Assembly (NCBI GenBank): GCA_021018995.1
Contig: CM037596.1
Coordinates: 68,923,367 to 68,987,366 of the forward strand
Length of the DNA stretch: 64,000 nt
Source: Chloranthus sessilifolius
Lineage: Eukaryota > Streptophyta > Magnoliopsida > Chloranthales > Chloranthaceae
Direction of reading: 5' to 3'
Part shown: piece after piece, positions 31,866-44,580 of the stretch
How the letters are laid out: every line of letters begins with the position of its first letter
Position numbering within the stretch: position 1 is the stretch's first letter
Program-made: the position numbers and the translations under genes
Notes under the pieces: generated by a model
Databases searched by the model: none
What the model saw: only the letters and a program-made list of their open reading frames with translations
What the model was told of the DNA's origin: nothing

Positions 31866-34023
31866 TGTGTTAAGTGTTGAAAAATGCCACTTTGCACCCT
31901 TTAACCTGACCTTTCATGGACTTGCAAGCACACTAATAAGCCTCTGTTGAGTGCATTTTGTAGATAGCAGGGAAATCTGGTAATAATGCAGCAAATCACT
32001 TAAGAATGCCCACAAAGAAGTCATCTCTCAGCACCATGCAGACCCAGCAACAGATCAAGGAGAAAGAAGTGAAGATAGGTCCAAAACACCCTATTGAGAG
32101 GATGTCTGAAGACTTCAATAGGAGCTGAGGAGTAAAAGGAAAGAATTCGTGTAGTTGGAGAAGGGTTCGATAGGATCCGAAGGCAGAAGAAGGATGAAGT
32201 CGCATGGGATGAGGAGTTCGATAGGATTTTAGAACCTATCGAGCAAAGAAAGGAAAGAAGAAACTATCATGTCGAAAACTTGCCTGAAGTGTCAAAGGAA
32301 CCTATTGAACGGATCTGAGAACCTAGCGAAAGGACTAAAATGCTCGATTCCAACTTGTCGAAGGCTCCCTGAATCTATCGAAATGAAGATGTTGAAATTT
32401 AACCTATCGAAGGATGCTTAAGCCTTTCGATAGGAATGGGAGCTAACCTATCGGGATGACGACACATAGAGCTGAACCTATTGAAGAGGACCACTGGACC
32501 TATCGAACTACTCAGCCAACCTATCGAGTACTCCAGATATTGGGCTGAAGACCCTGAAGCTTTAAAGAGAGAACTCATCCTATCGGTACCTATCGAAGAG
32601 ACCAGGGAACCTATCGAAAGGAACTACAAGCTTACTTTGAACCTATCGGAAGCTTCTCCAACCTGTCGAAATCGTGTGCTGAACTTCTCAAAAACTATGC
32701 TATGCACACGTTGAGACTTGGTGACCTGTCGCACGCAAACTGAGGTACTCTAGTGACCGGTGCGACGTTCTAGAAGATGTCCTAGAAAGCCCTAACCAAC
32801 CTACGTGTGTTAACAGAACTCTAACAAACTCTGACAACCTTCTAGAAGGGATTATTGGCGAGAAAAAAAGAGGAAAAAGCTATATATTGAGATCCCCAAT
32901 TACCATTGGGGAGGATCGAAATTCTGAGCAATTTTCTAGAGATCAGAGCTTGCAGCTTCCCTCCTTTAGCCCAACTATGGTTGGCTAAATCCCAAGGAGC
33001 AGCAAGGAGCGAGTTAGATCTGTAATTGGGTAAGGTTAAGAGTGTTGCTGGGGTTAATTGCTGCACAGACTACAGATCTGAGAGCATTCCATTATAAGAG
33101 TGACCTTGTTTGCAATGTAAATGTTGTTTTCAATGTTTTAATTAGATCTAAAGCTCTTTCGATGCCTTTTGGTACTCGATCGGATTTGTGTAGAGGAGTT
33201 GCTTGATCAGCTCACCCACTTAACTGGTAGACCTCTTGGATGCCATCTGAATTCCCTGGATCTGATATCCCTGTAATTTCTTGCGTCTGTGACCTAGAAA
33301 TTGTAGCATCTGTAGTGGTTTTAATTGTTCTAATTGAGGCTCTGGCTTTGTAGGAGATATCTCGGATGGTCTGTGACCATTAAAGTGGACATATCATAAC
33401 CTTAAGGTGAATCTGAGCTCAGGCCTTAATTGGATTTATCAGCTGCAATCCATGGATTCGATAAAGCCTATATGATGGTCTGTGACCATTAAAGTGGACA
33501 GATCATAACCTTAAGGCCAGGTGGATCCTGTGATTTAAAGTGGAATTTATACCCTGCAGCTGTGCTTGCGGACAGTGCCTGTGGCCAGCTAAGGGACTTG
33601 TGTACTTTTGAACCCTTGTAATATGCTTAGCTCAACCTGATTACAGTGAAGACAATCTCCAAGCTGTTCTTCTCCATTTTCTAAGTTTTTAAACCATTCC
33701 ATCTGTAAGATTTGAGGCTCTAGATTCGATCCAAAACAATCTATATTTTATTTGTAGTTTAGTTTAAGTGACAACTCATTTCAAAACTCTCCTCTGTCTT
33801 TTAACTAAAGTAGAGATAGCTAGGGTGTCAGATCTCTCACAGATCTGGAGATTTATCCTATTTCTAATTAGCCTCCTTATGGACATTCCCTTACTTACCA
33901 TTCTTTTAAAGCTTGCTACAAAGGACCCTGTATCTTGCAGGTCTAGGATATCTCAGATGTGCTGAATCCATCTCTGTTTTCTCTTGATTTTTACATCATA
34001 AATCAGTACACTTGAATTCAACA
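31866..34023 (+). repeat. 5' LTR of Athila element
   Basis: Begins TGTGTTAAGTG and ends TTCAACA, repeated at 44581-46747. A TATA-like TATATATT lies at 32881-32888. Upstream (about 32090-32690) is an irregular array of CCTATCGAA / TTCGATAGG words in both orientations. Downstream the phrase GGTCTGTGACCATTAAAGTGG occurs twice (about 33369 and 33477). Confidence 0.92.
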
Positions 34024-34029
34024 AGTTTT

Positions 34030-34047
34030 TGGCGCCGCTGTCGGGGA
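34030..34047 (+). promoter_or_regulatory. Primer-binding site, tRNA-Asp type
   Basis: TGGCGCCGCTGTCGGGGA, 6 bases after the LTR, close to the TGGCGCCGTTGCCGG complement of plant tRNA-Asp used by Athila and Tat elements. Confidence 0.85.
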
Positions 34048-34335
34048 GGCAGCTTAGAAATTGATAGATCTAAGTTTTGATCATAGATTTGTAGTTTTTA
34101 TTTGATTTTACTAACCGCATTTGTGAGTTTTGCTGTTTTTCAGTATTTTTTGTGTCCATTTCACCAGATCTAAGTACAGAATGAGAGGAGAGCTATGCTG
34201 AAGGCTGCTCTATAGTTTGCATCCCTTCTCCCCTGTTTATTTTCAGATCTGTTGATTTTTTTTAGATTAGTTAATCAATTGTGTGTTCCTGTTTGTTGTG
34301 TGAGGATTTACTCTGCATTCAGTTGTGGGTGTTGT

Positions 34336-35850
34336 ATGTTTGGTAGGAGATCTCTTCAACCTGAGATTATTCCACTAAATCCAGAGGTTGAAAGACTTCT
34401 TAGAACCAGACCAACTACATCCACAGCTGTTGAATTTGAATCTGTTGAAATGGGTGAGCAGCAGCAGCCTCGAACTCTCAAGGAATTCAATGCACCAGAG
34501 ATTTACAATTCCCCCTTATGCATTCAATTCTTTGCTGCTCAAGGAAACTATGAGATCAAATCGTCCATCATTCAAATGTTGCCCTCATTTCATGGCCTGA
34601 CCAAGGAGGATCCTTATAAGCATATAGATGAATTCTTAGGACTGTGCACCACCTTCAACATCACAGGTTTGGGGGAAGAGGCCACCAGGATGAGACTCTT
34701 TTCTTTTTCATTAAAGGACAGAGCCAGGACCTGGTTATCTCTGCTTCCACCTAATAGTATACAGTCCTGGAGTGATCTCCAATGTCAGTTTTTAGCCAAA
34801 TTATTTCCTATGTCAAAGACCAGTCAGTTGAGGAAGGGTATCATCTCTTTTGCCCAAGATCCAACTGAAGACTTTCATTAAACCTGGAAGAGATTTAAAG
34901 AACTCCTCAAGAAATGCCCCCACCATCAAATCCCTGAATGACAACTGGTTTAAAGCTTTTACCAGGGAATTGATTCAAAGAGCAGGGACATGATAGATAC
35001 ATCTTGTGGAGGCACTTATCTTCATAAAACTGCTGAGGAGGCATGGGAGCTCTTTGACATCATCAGTGAAAACTCTATGCAAAGGGAAACCTTATCAAGA
35101 GATCTAGACCCTTCCAAATTGATAAAAGAGAACACCTCAAGAGGAAAGATATATGAAGTGAGTGTGCCAAGTGAGTTGGAAAGGAAAGTGGACAGCTTAA
35201 CTCTAAAATTTGATAGGCTGATGGGAGCAATGCAGTCACCTGTGGCTGCTAGAGTAGAGGAGGCATGTGCTATATGCCAGTCCCCTGCTCACTCCCTAGA
35301 TGAATGCCCGTCAGCTACCCAATTTCCTGATTTCATAACAGAACATGTGGTTGCAACTCAAGCCTATGGGCAGCAGCCTGCTGCTGGGTATCAATGGAGA
35401 AACCACCCCAATTTGAGGTGGAGACAAGATGGATACCCCAGCCAGCAGCAATAGCAGCCCCAGCAACCCATGCCATACAGAAATGCTCAGCCCTATCGAG
35501 AAGGTTATGCCCTAAGACCTCAATATCAGCAAACCATGGCCCAACCTGTAGCTCCTCCTGTGCAGCAAGCTGCACCTACTCTAGATGTGAGAGCACCATC
35601 TTTTGAGGAATAAGTTCTATCTTCATTGTAGAACTTGAACACTTTAACCCAAACTGTGCACTCTCACAACCAGAGCATAAAAAAGATAGAGGACCAACTT
35701 GATCAGCTGTCTGATGCTCTGACTAGGAGAGAAGGAGGAAGGTTACCTAGCCAACCACAGGATAATTCACGAAGACAGTTTGTAGTGGGTGAAGTTTCCT
35801 CCACCTATGAGGAAGCCAAATCTGTGATAACTTTGAGGAGTGGAGGCTAG
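34336..35850 (+). pseudogene. Athila gag, one frame with several stops
   Basis: Starts at ATG 34336 (MFGRRSLQPE). One frame runs to the end, interrupted only by stops at 34879, 34939, 34951, 35452, 35611 and near 35629. By comparison with the gag at 53444 most of these arose by single transitions (CAA or CAG to TAA/TAG, TGG to TGA). The capsid-like part includes IDEFLGLCTTFNITGLGEEA and ARTWLSLLPPNSIQSWSDL; a single zinc-knuckle-like CAICQSPAHSLDEC lies near 35266-35307. It ends in VITLRSGG, the Athila gag/pol boundary motif. The downstream frame is shifted. Confidence 0.85.
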
Positions 35851-38658
35851 TGGACAATCAAGTGGGCTGTGAGCCTGTGAGAAGTCTGAAGGAAGATAAT
35901 GGAAGGAGTTTTTCAAGAACACAACAGAGGCCACCAGTGGTGGACCTGCAGGAACAATCCAGTGTCAATAAAGAGGATGATATGGATCCTCAAGGAAAAG
36001 AAAAAATAAAAAAGAAAGAAGCCCCATTGGCTAAGGCTGCAAGTGAGGGAGCACCCCCACACTTGCCATTTCCCAAGGCATTCCAATGACCCTCCCCTTT
36101 TGACAAATGGCATGGCAAAATTAAGGAAATGATGGAGACTTTCAAACAAGTAAAGATTAATCTGCCTTTACTTGATGCCATTAAACAAGTCCCAGCCTAT
36201 GCCAAATTCTTAAAAGACCTATGTACCCATAAAAGACAGTCCAGGATACACCTATCCAAGAAAGTCTTTTCAGCAGAAAAAGTCAAGCATGTCTTGTCCA
36301 TTGCAACTCTCCCCAAACTTCAAGACCCTGGACTCTCCACCATCCCCTGCATCATTAGGGACCATACCATTGACAAAGCTCTATTAGATCTGAGAGCCAG
36401 TGTAAATTTGCTTCCATATTCAGTATATGATAAGCTGGGCTTAGGCAAATTAAAGCCCACACATGTTGTTATACAGTTAGAAGACATATCTGAAAGGAAA
36501 CCTGTGGAGATAATCGAGGATGTTTTGGTGGGAGTTAACAAATTCTTTTATCCTGCTGACTTTTTGGTACTGGATATGGAACCAGGAAGGAATGCCACCT
36601 CCATACCTGTAATCCTAGGCAGACCCTTTTTGGCCACAGCTAACGCTTGTATTCAATGCAGGTCTGGAATAATGGAAGTATCATTTAGAAATATGAAGGT
36701 CAAGTTGAATGTCTACAACGCAGCCAATCAACCTCATCCTGATGAGGATTATTTTTCTCTAGACATAATAGATGAGGTTGTGCAAGAAAATGTGAATATG
36801 CTGTTGCATGATAAGGAATGGTCTAATGAGATAGTTGAAGTATGGAAGGAACCAGAGGTAGAAATGACTTTCACCCCTGAAACTGAGCATGTGCAACTTG
36901 TCTCTTCCAGAGCAGAACCAGCAAAGCTCCATCCATGGAAGCCTGCCTTGTTGCCTCTTCCACCCCCCTCCAAGACACCCCTATTGCCCTCCCTCATCAG
37001 TCTCCCAGAGGTGGAGTTAAAGCAACTCCTGTCAGCTTTGAAAGATGCTTTTTTAGGAGACAAGAACAAACTACCTGTGATAATTTCTTCTTCCCTCACC
37101 ATTGAGCAGGAAAGAGAACTACTTGTTGTGCTAAAAAGGCATAGGAGGGCAATAGGATGGACCATTGCAGACTTAGGGGGGATTAATCTTGCTGTGTGCA
37201 TGCATAAGATTCATCTTGAGGAAGGTGCCAAACCTTCTCGAGAGATGCAGAGGAAACTCAACCCTCATATGCAGGAAGTTGTGATGAAGGAGGTAGTCAA
37301 ACTCCTTGATGCTGGCATCATATACCCTATCTCGGATTCCCAATGGGTGGCACCTACCCAGGTAGTGCCCAAGAAATCTGGCATCATAGTTGTTGAAGCT
37401 GATTCAGGAGAGCTGATCCCAACCAGACAGACCACTAGTTGGAGAGTATGCATCGATGACAGAAAGCTAAATGAAAAAACTAGCAAGGACCACTTCCCAC
37501 TACCCTTTTTAGACCAAATCTTGGACCAGTTGGCAAGCAAGGCATATTATTGTTTTCTTGATGGATATTTAGGGTACAATCAGATCCCTGTTTACCCCTA
37601 AGATCAAGAAAAAATCACCTTCACTTGCCCATTTGGGACCTTTGCATACAGGAGGATGCTATTTGGGCTGTGTAATGCACCTGCCACTTTCCAAAGATGC
37701 ATGTATGCCATTTTTTCTGACATGATTGACAAATTTTTGGAGATCTTCATGGATGATTTCTCCATTTATGGAGATAATTTTGGCCAATGCCTGCACCATC
37801 TCAGTTCTGTGCTGTAGAGGTGTGAGGAGACCATCCTAGTCCTAAGCTGGGAAAAGAGTCATTTTATGGTGACTCAAGGCACTGTCCTTGGACATGTGGT
37901 CTCCCACAAGGGAATAGAGGTTGATTAGGCTAAGATTGACTTAATTTCCCATCTGCCCCCTCCCAAAACTGTCAAATAAGTCAGGTCTTTTCTGGGCCAT
38001 GCTGGGTTTTATAGGCGATTCATTAAGGACTTCAACAAAATCACCAAACCTCTGTGCCACCTGTTGTGTCAAGAGGTACCCTTTGAGTTCAATGATGACT
38101 GCCTAGCTGCTTTTGAACAGCTGAAAACTTGCTTGACTACAGTCCTGATTCTACAAGCCCCTGATTTCTCTTTACCATTTGAGTTGATGTGTGATGCATC
38201 AGACTTTGCTATGGGGGCTGTTTGGGGACAAAGAAGAGACAAGGCACCATGTGTGGTGGCATATGCTAGTAAATCAATGGTTGATGCTTAATTAAATTAC
38301 ACCACGACTACGAAGGAGTTGTTAGCCATTGTCTTTACTTAAAAAAAATTCAGATCTTATGTGTTGGGCTCCAAAATCACTGTGTTCACTGACCACTCAG
38401 ACTTGAAATACCTCTTGTCTAAGAAGGACGCCAAAGCAAGATTAATCAGATGGATTCTCCTTTTACAGGAATTCCATTTGGAGATTAAAGATAAGAAGGG
38501 AGTGGAGAATGTGGTTGCTGATCATCTATCATGGATCCAAGTTGTAGAAACAGAGAGCCTACCCATCAATGATTCTTTTCCAGATGAGCAGCTGTTTGCT
38601 GTGGAGATCAATATGACTTGGTTTGCTGATATCGTGAACTACCTTGCTGTGAAAAGGA
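35850..38658 (+). pseudogene. Athila pol: protease, RT and RNase H with stops
   Basis: One frame from 35850 to the solo LTR at 38659, with stops at 36087, 37599, 37816, 37926 and others. Protease: the site normally DLGAS reads DLRAS (36387-36401), Gly to Arg, so it is likely dead; the partner ILGRPFLATANA is at about 36613. RT: PISDSQWVAPTQVVPKK, WRVCIDDRKLNEKT, YYCFLDGYLGYNQIPV and catalytic FMDDFS at 37746-37763, the usual Athila form. RNase H: CDASDFAMGAV near 38191 and [16 protein letters not shown] near 38385. Part of the integrase N-terminal linker ([12 protein letters not shown]) lies at the insertion point. Confidence 0.88.
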
Positions 38659-40550
38659 TGGTTGAGAACTGAAAAATACCATTTTCCGCCCCTTAATCTG
38701 GGCCTTGATAGACCCTTGAGAGAACTAAATAAGTGTTTTAAGTGTTTATTTTACAGCTAACAATAAAGGCAGGCTTAACCCTGAAAGTAGCTTAAAAGTG
38801 CCAAAAAGATGATGACCCATCTTGATTTGGAGGAAGAAGAAGAAAGGACAACCTCACTGGCTGTCAAAATGCTTAAACTAAAGAGGACAAAGGCCTGGTT
38901 TCAACCTGAAAATAGGTTTGGAGCTATTCGAAAAGAAGAATGCACTACAGAATGCTATTCGAAAGGATTCCTGATCTTTTCGAAAGGATTACTGATCTAT
39001 TCAAAAAGGTCTCCAATCTGTGCGAATAGAGCTTCAGAAGTTACAGTTCCTTTCGAAAAGGTCTCTAATCTGTACGAGTAGAGCTCCAGAAGTTACAGTT
39101 CCTTTCGAAAAGGTCCCCAATCTGTGCGAATAGAGCTCTAGAAGTTACAATTCCTTTTGAACAGGTCCCCAATCTGTGTGAAATCGTATTCTGAAGATTC
39201 CCAGCATCTGCAAGGGCATTTCAGTAATCTCTGCACGCGCCCTAATGCATTTAAAAACCCAAAGGCATTCTGGAAGATTCTGAGCACAAACCAGAGGCAT
39301 ATTTCACTCCATGCGAACACCCAAAGATGAAATTACTTGGCGGGAACTTCTAGAAGCTCAAACAGACTTTTGAATTACCTAACAGATTTGATGCCTCTGC
39401 CTCCTGATTGGCTGAACCAAATCAAGCAGTTCTGATTGGCCAGAATAGATTTGGATCCTTGTGCTCGACTCCTATTAGTTGATATGGATCTAACCAATTC
39501 TGATTGGTTGATGCACATTTGAGCTGGACTTGGGGAAAGCTATAAATAGACGAACTATTTACCCAATTTGGGTATCCAAAATTTGAGTTTCATTCCTGCT
39601 GCCCCATTTCCAATTCAGATCAAGATAGCTTGTCTGAATCCTCTGTAATAGCCTAGCTTTTGTCTGTAACTGAGAACTGTGAGATGCTTATGTAATTCAA
39701 GTGAGAATTGTATTCAAGACTACAAATCTGAGAGCTGTTTTAAGCTGTGCTCTGTAATTGTAATGGTGGATTTGAAAAGGTTGCTTTCATCAGTACGTTC
39801 TCAATCGGATTCATGTTGAGGGTTCATTGCAATCTCCTCATTCATTAAATTCCTTTAGATTTGCTGTTTTAAAGCAATTTCCCTTAATTCATTATCCCTG
39901 TGAGAATCTGTGTTTGTAACCTGATTCTTACAGCATTTGTAGTGGTGCTTATGTTCTGAATCAAAACTTTGGATTGAAAACTATTGGATGATCTGTGTCT
40001 ATGACAGTGGACAGATCATAGCCATAAGTTCAACTCAATTCTAATCCTTGAATTGGATTATTATCTCTTACATCTGAGCTAGTAGCCAGATGAAGATTTG
40101 ATAGTTTCTTGACTGTGCTACACTAGTTCTCATTCTGCAATCAATTACTAAGCTTAAGTCAATTGTTATTTCTCCATTCTTATTAATTTTGCATCCAATT
40201 CCCCAACTCGGATCTGGATCACTTAGTTTAAATTTTACTTGTAGATAATTTAGTTAATGGGACAAATTCAACCTCTCATCTTACTTGCTTTGTAGATAGG
40301 ATCAGAGGCCAGATTTGGTAGCTAAGATCTGGAGGTTTATCATACATTTTAAATTAATTCCCTGTGGATGATTTTTTACTCACTTACATTTAAAACTTGC
40401 TACAATTGGCCATGATCTTGCAGGCTAATTAATTTCTCTCTGTGCTGATATTTTTTTCTTTTTTCTAGTTTTCTAATCAAAGTATAATCCATCCTTTGAA
40501 AAATCTGTTTTCAAAATACAAATAAATCATGCACACTTAGGAAGACAACA
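38659..40550 (+). repeat. Solo LTR (Athila-type) inserted in pol
   Basis: The pol reading ...NYLAVKR breaks at 38658 and resumes at 40551 as IPPHWNKNDRN. AAGGA is present on both sides (38654-38658 and 40550-40554), a 5-bp target duplication. The segment starts TGGTTGAGAACTGAAAAATACC, resembles the LTR start at 31866, has a TATA box TATAAATA at 39541-39548, and ends ...GACAACA. A TTCGAAAGG-type array lies upstream of the TATA. It has no internal region, so it is a solo LTR left by recombination. Confidence 0.85.
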
Positions 40551-41800
40551 AGGATCCCTCCACATTGGAACAAGAATGATAGAAACTTATTTTTCTCTCA
40601 GATCAAACACTATATATGGGAAGATCCTTACCTTTTTAAGCATTGTTTAGACCAAGTAATTCGAAGATGTGTATCGGAAATAGAGTTCCACCACATTTTA
40701 ACCATGAGTCATGAACAGGCTTGTGGGGGCCACTTCAGTGCTAACAAGACTACTGCGAAGGTGCTTCAGAGTGGTTTCTATTGGCCTACTCTATTCAGAG
40801 ATACTCGACAACATTGCAAAGCTTGTCCTCGATGCTAGCAGATGGGAAGTATTACTAAGAGGAATTCCATGCCTTTGCAGCCCATACTGGTGGTCGAATT
40901 GTTTGATGTCTGGGGTATTGATTTTATGGGACCATTCCCCCCCTCCTATGGATATAATTTTATCCTTGTAGCTGTGGATTACGTGTCCAAATGGGTAGAA
41001 GCCATAGCTACAAGGACAAACGACCACAAAGTTTTCATTAGATTCCTCAAAGACAACATCTTCTCCAGGTTTGGCATCCCTAAAGCCATCATTAGCGATG
41101 GGGGAAGCCACTTCTGTAATAATCCTTTTGATAAGCTGTTGGAAAAGTACTCTGTGACCCACAGGGTAGCCACTCCCTACCACCCACAAACCAGTGGACA
41201 AGTAGAGAATTCCAACAGAGAAATCAAACATATTTTAGAGAAAACTGTGCGAAGTGATAGGAGGGATTGGTCCATGAAATTGACAGATGCCCTATGGGCT
41301 TATAGGACTGCTTATAAGACTCCCATAGGTATGTCCCCATTCAGACTAGTTTATGACAAGGCATGCCATTTGCCTGTTGAATTGGAACACAAAGCATACT
41401 GGGCTATTAAAGCAATAAATTCTGATTTCAACTCTGCTGGTATACACAGGAAATTGCAGATAGCTGAGCTGGAGGAGCTCAGATTGGAAGCATACGCCAA
41501 TGCTCAGATCTACAAAGAGAAGACCAAAGCCTTCCATGATAGACATTTGCTACGGAAAGAATTCACCCAATGATAAGGTGTGGATGTTCAATTCTAGATT
41601 AAAATTCTTTCCAGGTAAGTTGCAGTCCAGATGGGATGGACCCTTCATTGTTGTACATGTTTCCCCATCTGGAGCTATTGAAGTCAGGGACCCTACAGAT
41701 GGTAGAGTCATGAAGGTCAATGGCCAGAGGCTCAAACTATGTGTGGACAAGATCTGTGAGCCCGAGGAGAGCATTGATCTTCAAGACCCTCCAGGTTGAT
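40551..41800 (+). pseudogene. Athila integrase
   Basis: Resumes after the solo LTR. The HHCC zinc finger (HEQACGGHFSANKTT...CKACPRC) spans about 40706-40835 and is frameshifted. The catalytic core is open from 40842 to 41573: first Asp 40920-40922 (GIDFMGPF), second Asp 41097-41099 (ISDGGSHF), Glu 41205-41207 ([11 protein letters not shown]), spaced 36 codons apart as in D-D(35)E enzymes. So the triad is kept, unlike in the Tekay-type copy at 4158. The C-terminal end (GPFIVVHVSPSGAIEVRDP) reads in another frame at about 41638-41697. The protein is broken by the zinc-finger and C-terminal shifts. Confidence 0.87.
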
Positions 41801-42568
41801 AGCTAACTTTGGCTTGTATCATATGTAATATATGTGATTTATTTGTATCAACAAAGTGATGACTGGCTTAGCAGGAAAATTTTTAGGGTGCTGAAACTGA
41901 GCCCTACACTCATTTATCCAATTTTTGGCTTTTAGAACCCTTTCGATAAGACGACTGATGATTTTGATAGGATTTTAGACATTTTCGAGGGGCATTGAGC
42001 CTTGATGATAGGAGAAACCAACCCCTCGATAGGTTAAATAATGGCAACAAACACTTTTCGATAGGTTCTGGATACCTATCGGAACCTATCGAAATGACGA
42101 ATCACGTCAAATTCCAACCTATCGAAAGGAAGTTACCACCTATCGAATGATACCTTTTGTAAGCTTTGATTGCCAAGCCTTCGATAGGACACATCGACCT
42201 ATCGCCACCATTCTCGTCATCCTATCAAAATCATAGTTCACACCCGTATCGATAAAGTAGTCTTGTCCTGTGCACCTCCCAAATTCCTAACCCTCTCCCC
42301 GTGCTTCAGCATTTATGGCGCATGCCGCCTTAACTTAATCTTCCCTCCTAAATTTAGTCCATCATGCAGTCCACGCTCCAATTCCCACCAAGCGATCGCC
42401 ACTCCCTGTATTTCCGCTTTTCATTTTTTAATTCCCACGCCTCGACGACTGCGCAACTTTTATTGCATCGTTTCATATTCCAACACCCATGCACCTTAAG
42501 TATTCGCTTCGTCCATTCCTTCCACATCCATTCCACCCTAACCTGCCCAACTCGTCCAGCCCCCACTC
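41801..42568 (+). repeat. Post-pol region with CCTATCGAA/TTCGATAGG array
   Basis: No coding match. From about 41940 to 42255 the words CCTATCGAA and its complement TTCGATAGG recur irregularly in both orientations (for example 42058, 42084, 42118, 42139, 42180), the same words as in the LTR U3. Confidence 0.75.
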
Positions 42569-42814
42569 ATGGCCGACGATAAACCTCCAGAGTTGCCTAA
42601 CAAGTTCTTCCCAGTCTGGCCACCACCACCTCCACCGGTCGAGCCTGATCCTCTCAAATTTCTCTGGGATGAATATGACGAGGTCCAGAGAATCCTCACC
42701 AAGGAGAAAAAGAAAAACTTAAAGAGGAAGAAGAAGAGGCAGAAGACCGAGTCACCGGCTGCTTCCCCCCCTTCGTCCTCATCCTCATCCACCACCCCAC
42801 CCCCAGCCCCCTGA
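42569..42814 (+). CDS. Small hypothetical ORF in Athila 3' region
   Basis: 81 codons from ATG 42569: a proline-rich segment (PVWPPPPPPVEPDPLKFLWD), then a lysine-rich nuclear-localisation-like run (KEKKKNLKRKKKRQK) and a Ser/Pro tail. Athila elements often have an extra ORF downstream of pol, sometimes called env-like; this one lacks any transmembrane segment and I cannot link it to that ORF. It may be a chance ORF in low-complexity sequence. There is no independent evidence of expression. Confidence 0.3.
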   Translation: MADDKPPELPNKFFPVWPPPPPPVEPDPLKFLWDEYDEVQRILTKEKKKNLKRKKKRQKTESPAASPPSSSSSSTTPPPAP

Positions 42815-44569
42815 TCCCACTCTTTTTCCTTTTCTTCCCCCCCTGGCTTGCACTTCCTCTTCCACCTGATGCAGGTTGAGGATATCCCTGAGCCTAGAGG
42901 GACGTTTTTTTTTTCTCTCCATAGGATATGTTGTCCACACGGCTGTTTTACGATTATTTATAATAAAATGTTTTGTTCAATTCACTTGTTTATTCCTTGT
43001 TCAATTTATTTTTCTCTAGATGTCTGCACACCTAAACCCATTCTGCTCGAAATAGTGGGGACACTGTTTAGTTTACGTTTGGGGGTGTGGCATGTATGCC
43101 AATAAACCAGCTAATTTTAGTGCAGCCAAGTTAAAAAAGGAATAATCGAAAAGAGAATGAATTCACCTCATAATTGTTGATTAAGAAAAATTTTAAATAA
43201 CCATTTGCAGCTGAAGCTGAAGTTTTAACATTTTTTCATAAAGAAAATGTCAAGAATTTTTGCAGGAAGTTTTTGATGTATGATAAACCAGCAACGAGAA
43301 GAGACTGTGAAGATACTCTCCAGAAATTGGATGGAAGGCCATACCCAATGAGAATTGGGCCTGAAAAACTTCTTTGAAGAGTGTCTTGGCAATTCATTCT
43401 GCCTTGAGGACTGACTAGACCTAATCTGGATCGCTAGAAGTTAGGCAAATCCGAGTTGAAACAATTTGACAACACTCAGAACATGGAAGACATGAAGTAA
43501 GGCCATCTCTTGGAGAGTTTGGGCCTAAAATTCCCCACCATTGAACTACCCTTGATACACACCACTTGAGCCTTAAAAGCCCCAATTTTCTTTGATGAAA
43601 ACCAGAAATTCTAAACCCAAAACCTCTTGACCTATTCCATTTCACCCTCAATCTGAGAAATCAGGAAGAGGAAGGAGGAGAAAGTTTAGAGGAGCAAGGT
43701 CCTAAATCAGGTCAAAAGAATGAAAAAAAAAAAAAAAAACTGGAAGGAAGAGAAGAAGCTGGCCACTTTGGCTCTGAAAATTTAAAAAGTAGATGGAATT
43801 GTGCTGAATAAAAGGTGAAGTCAAAATCACCTCCTAGCCTCTACTGATTTCTCAATTTTGAACTATGTTATCCCTTTTTATTCCTCCACAAACCTCATCC
43901 CCAAGCCATAGTACAACCCAATAAAAAGACCTTACTAATTTGAAAGTGGATTGAGCTGTCATGTGGAGATGAGAATCTTCTTAATCTATGGTGAAAAAGA
44001 GCTGGAAAAGTCAAATTCAGGCAATGCCTATGCTCCTGCTTGCAGTCCTATTTGAGGGCTGTAACTGCTCTTGAGCTGAGAGATATGATTTACCCCTCTT
44101 CTCTGTACTGATGTGTGAACAGCCCTGATGAGACTTGGGTCTGAAATCCATATTGAAGGGGGAAGTATCTAAGTAGGATCCTCAAATTGATGGTGAGTTA
44201 TGCATAAAATTTCAGAAGCAATGCCTGGACATAAACTGAGTGATGATGGAGAGATTTCAGCAAACTTTCATGTTTCCAAATGGATGTTTTTTTTTTTTCT
44301 GTTGAATTTCCCTTAATGAATAGGCATGATTTGAATTTATTTGATTTGCTTAAATTCGGTTTTAACAGGTTGCACTATTATTAACTAAGTGTATTGGAGA
44401 AGTTTGTGGGTACCTTCACTGAAAACCCTCAGGAGACTTCACTCCTCCACTAGGCATCACCTAGGGGTTTAAAAGGCTTAGTGCATGTGCTAAATGCATC
44501 CGTTCTCCCTACGAAAGTGGCATTTTATTTTTCTTTGAATTCTCCTTTGCTCAGGGACTAGTAAAGCTT
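42815..44569 (+). other. Long non-coding 3' region of Athila element
   Basis: No gene seen. A second polypurine-like GTTTGGGGGTGTGG occurs at about 43076-43089, echoing the true polypurine tract (GGTTTGGGGG at 44571). The part around 43730-43880 (GAAGCTGGCCACTTTG, CACCTCCTAGCC) is shared with 55260-55370 of the next Athila element. Confidence 0.6.
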
Positions 44570-44580
44570 AGGTTTGGGGG
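44570..44580 (+). promoter_or_regulatory. Polypurine tract of Athila element
   Basis: AGGTTTGGGGG directly before the 3' LTR start TGTGTTAAGTGG. It primes plus-strand synthesis. Confidence 0.8.

Noticed and set aside
42263..42566. Overlapping ORFs before 42569
   Set aside because: Pyrimidine-rich sequence open in several frames, no domain, no conserved start.
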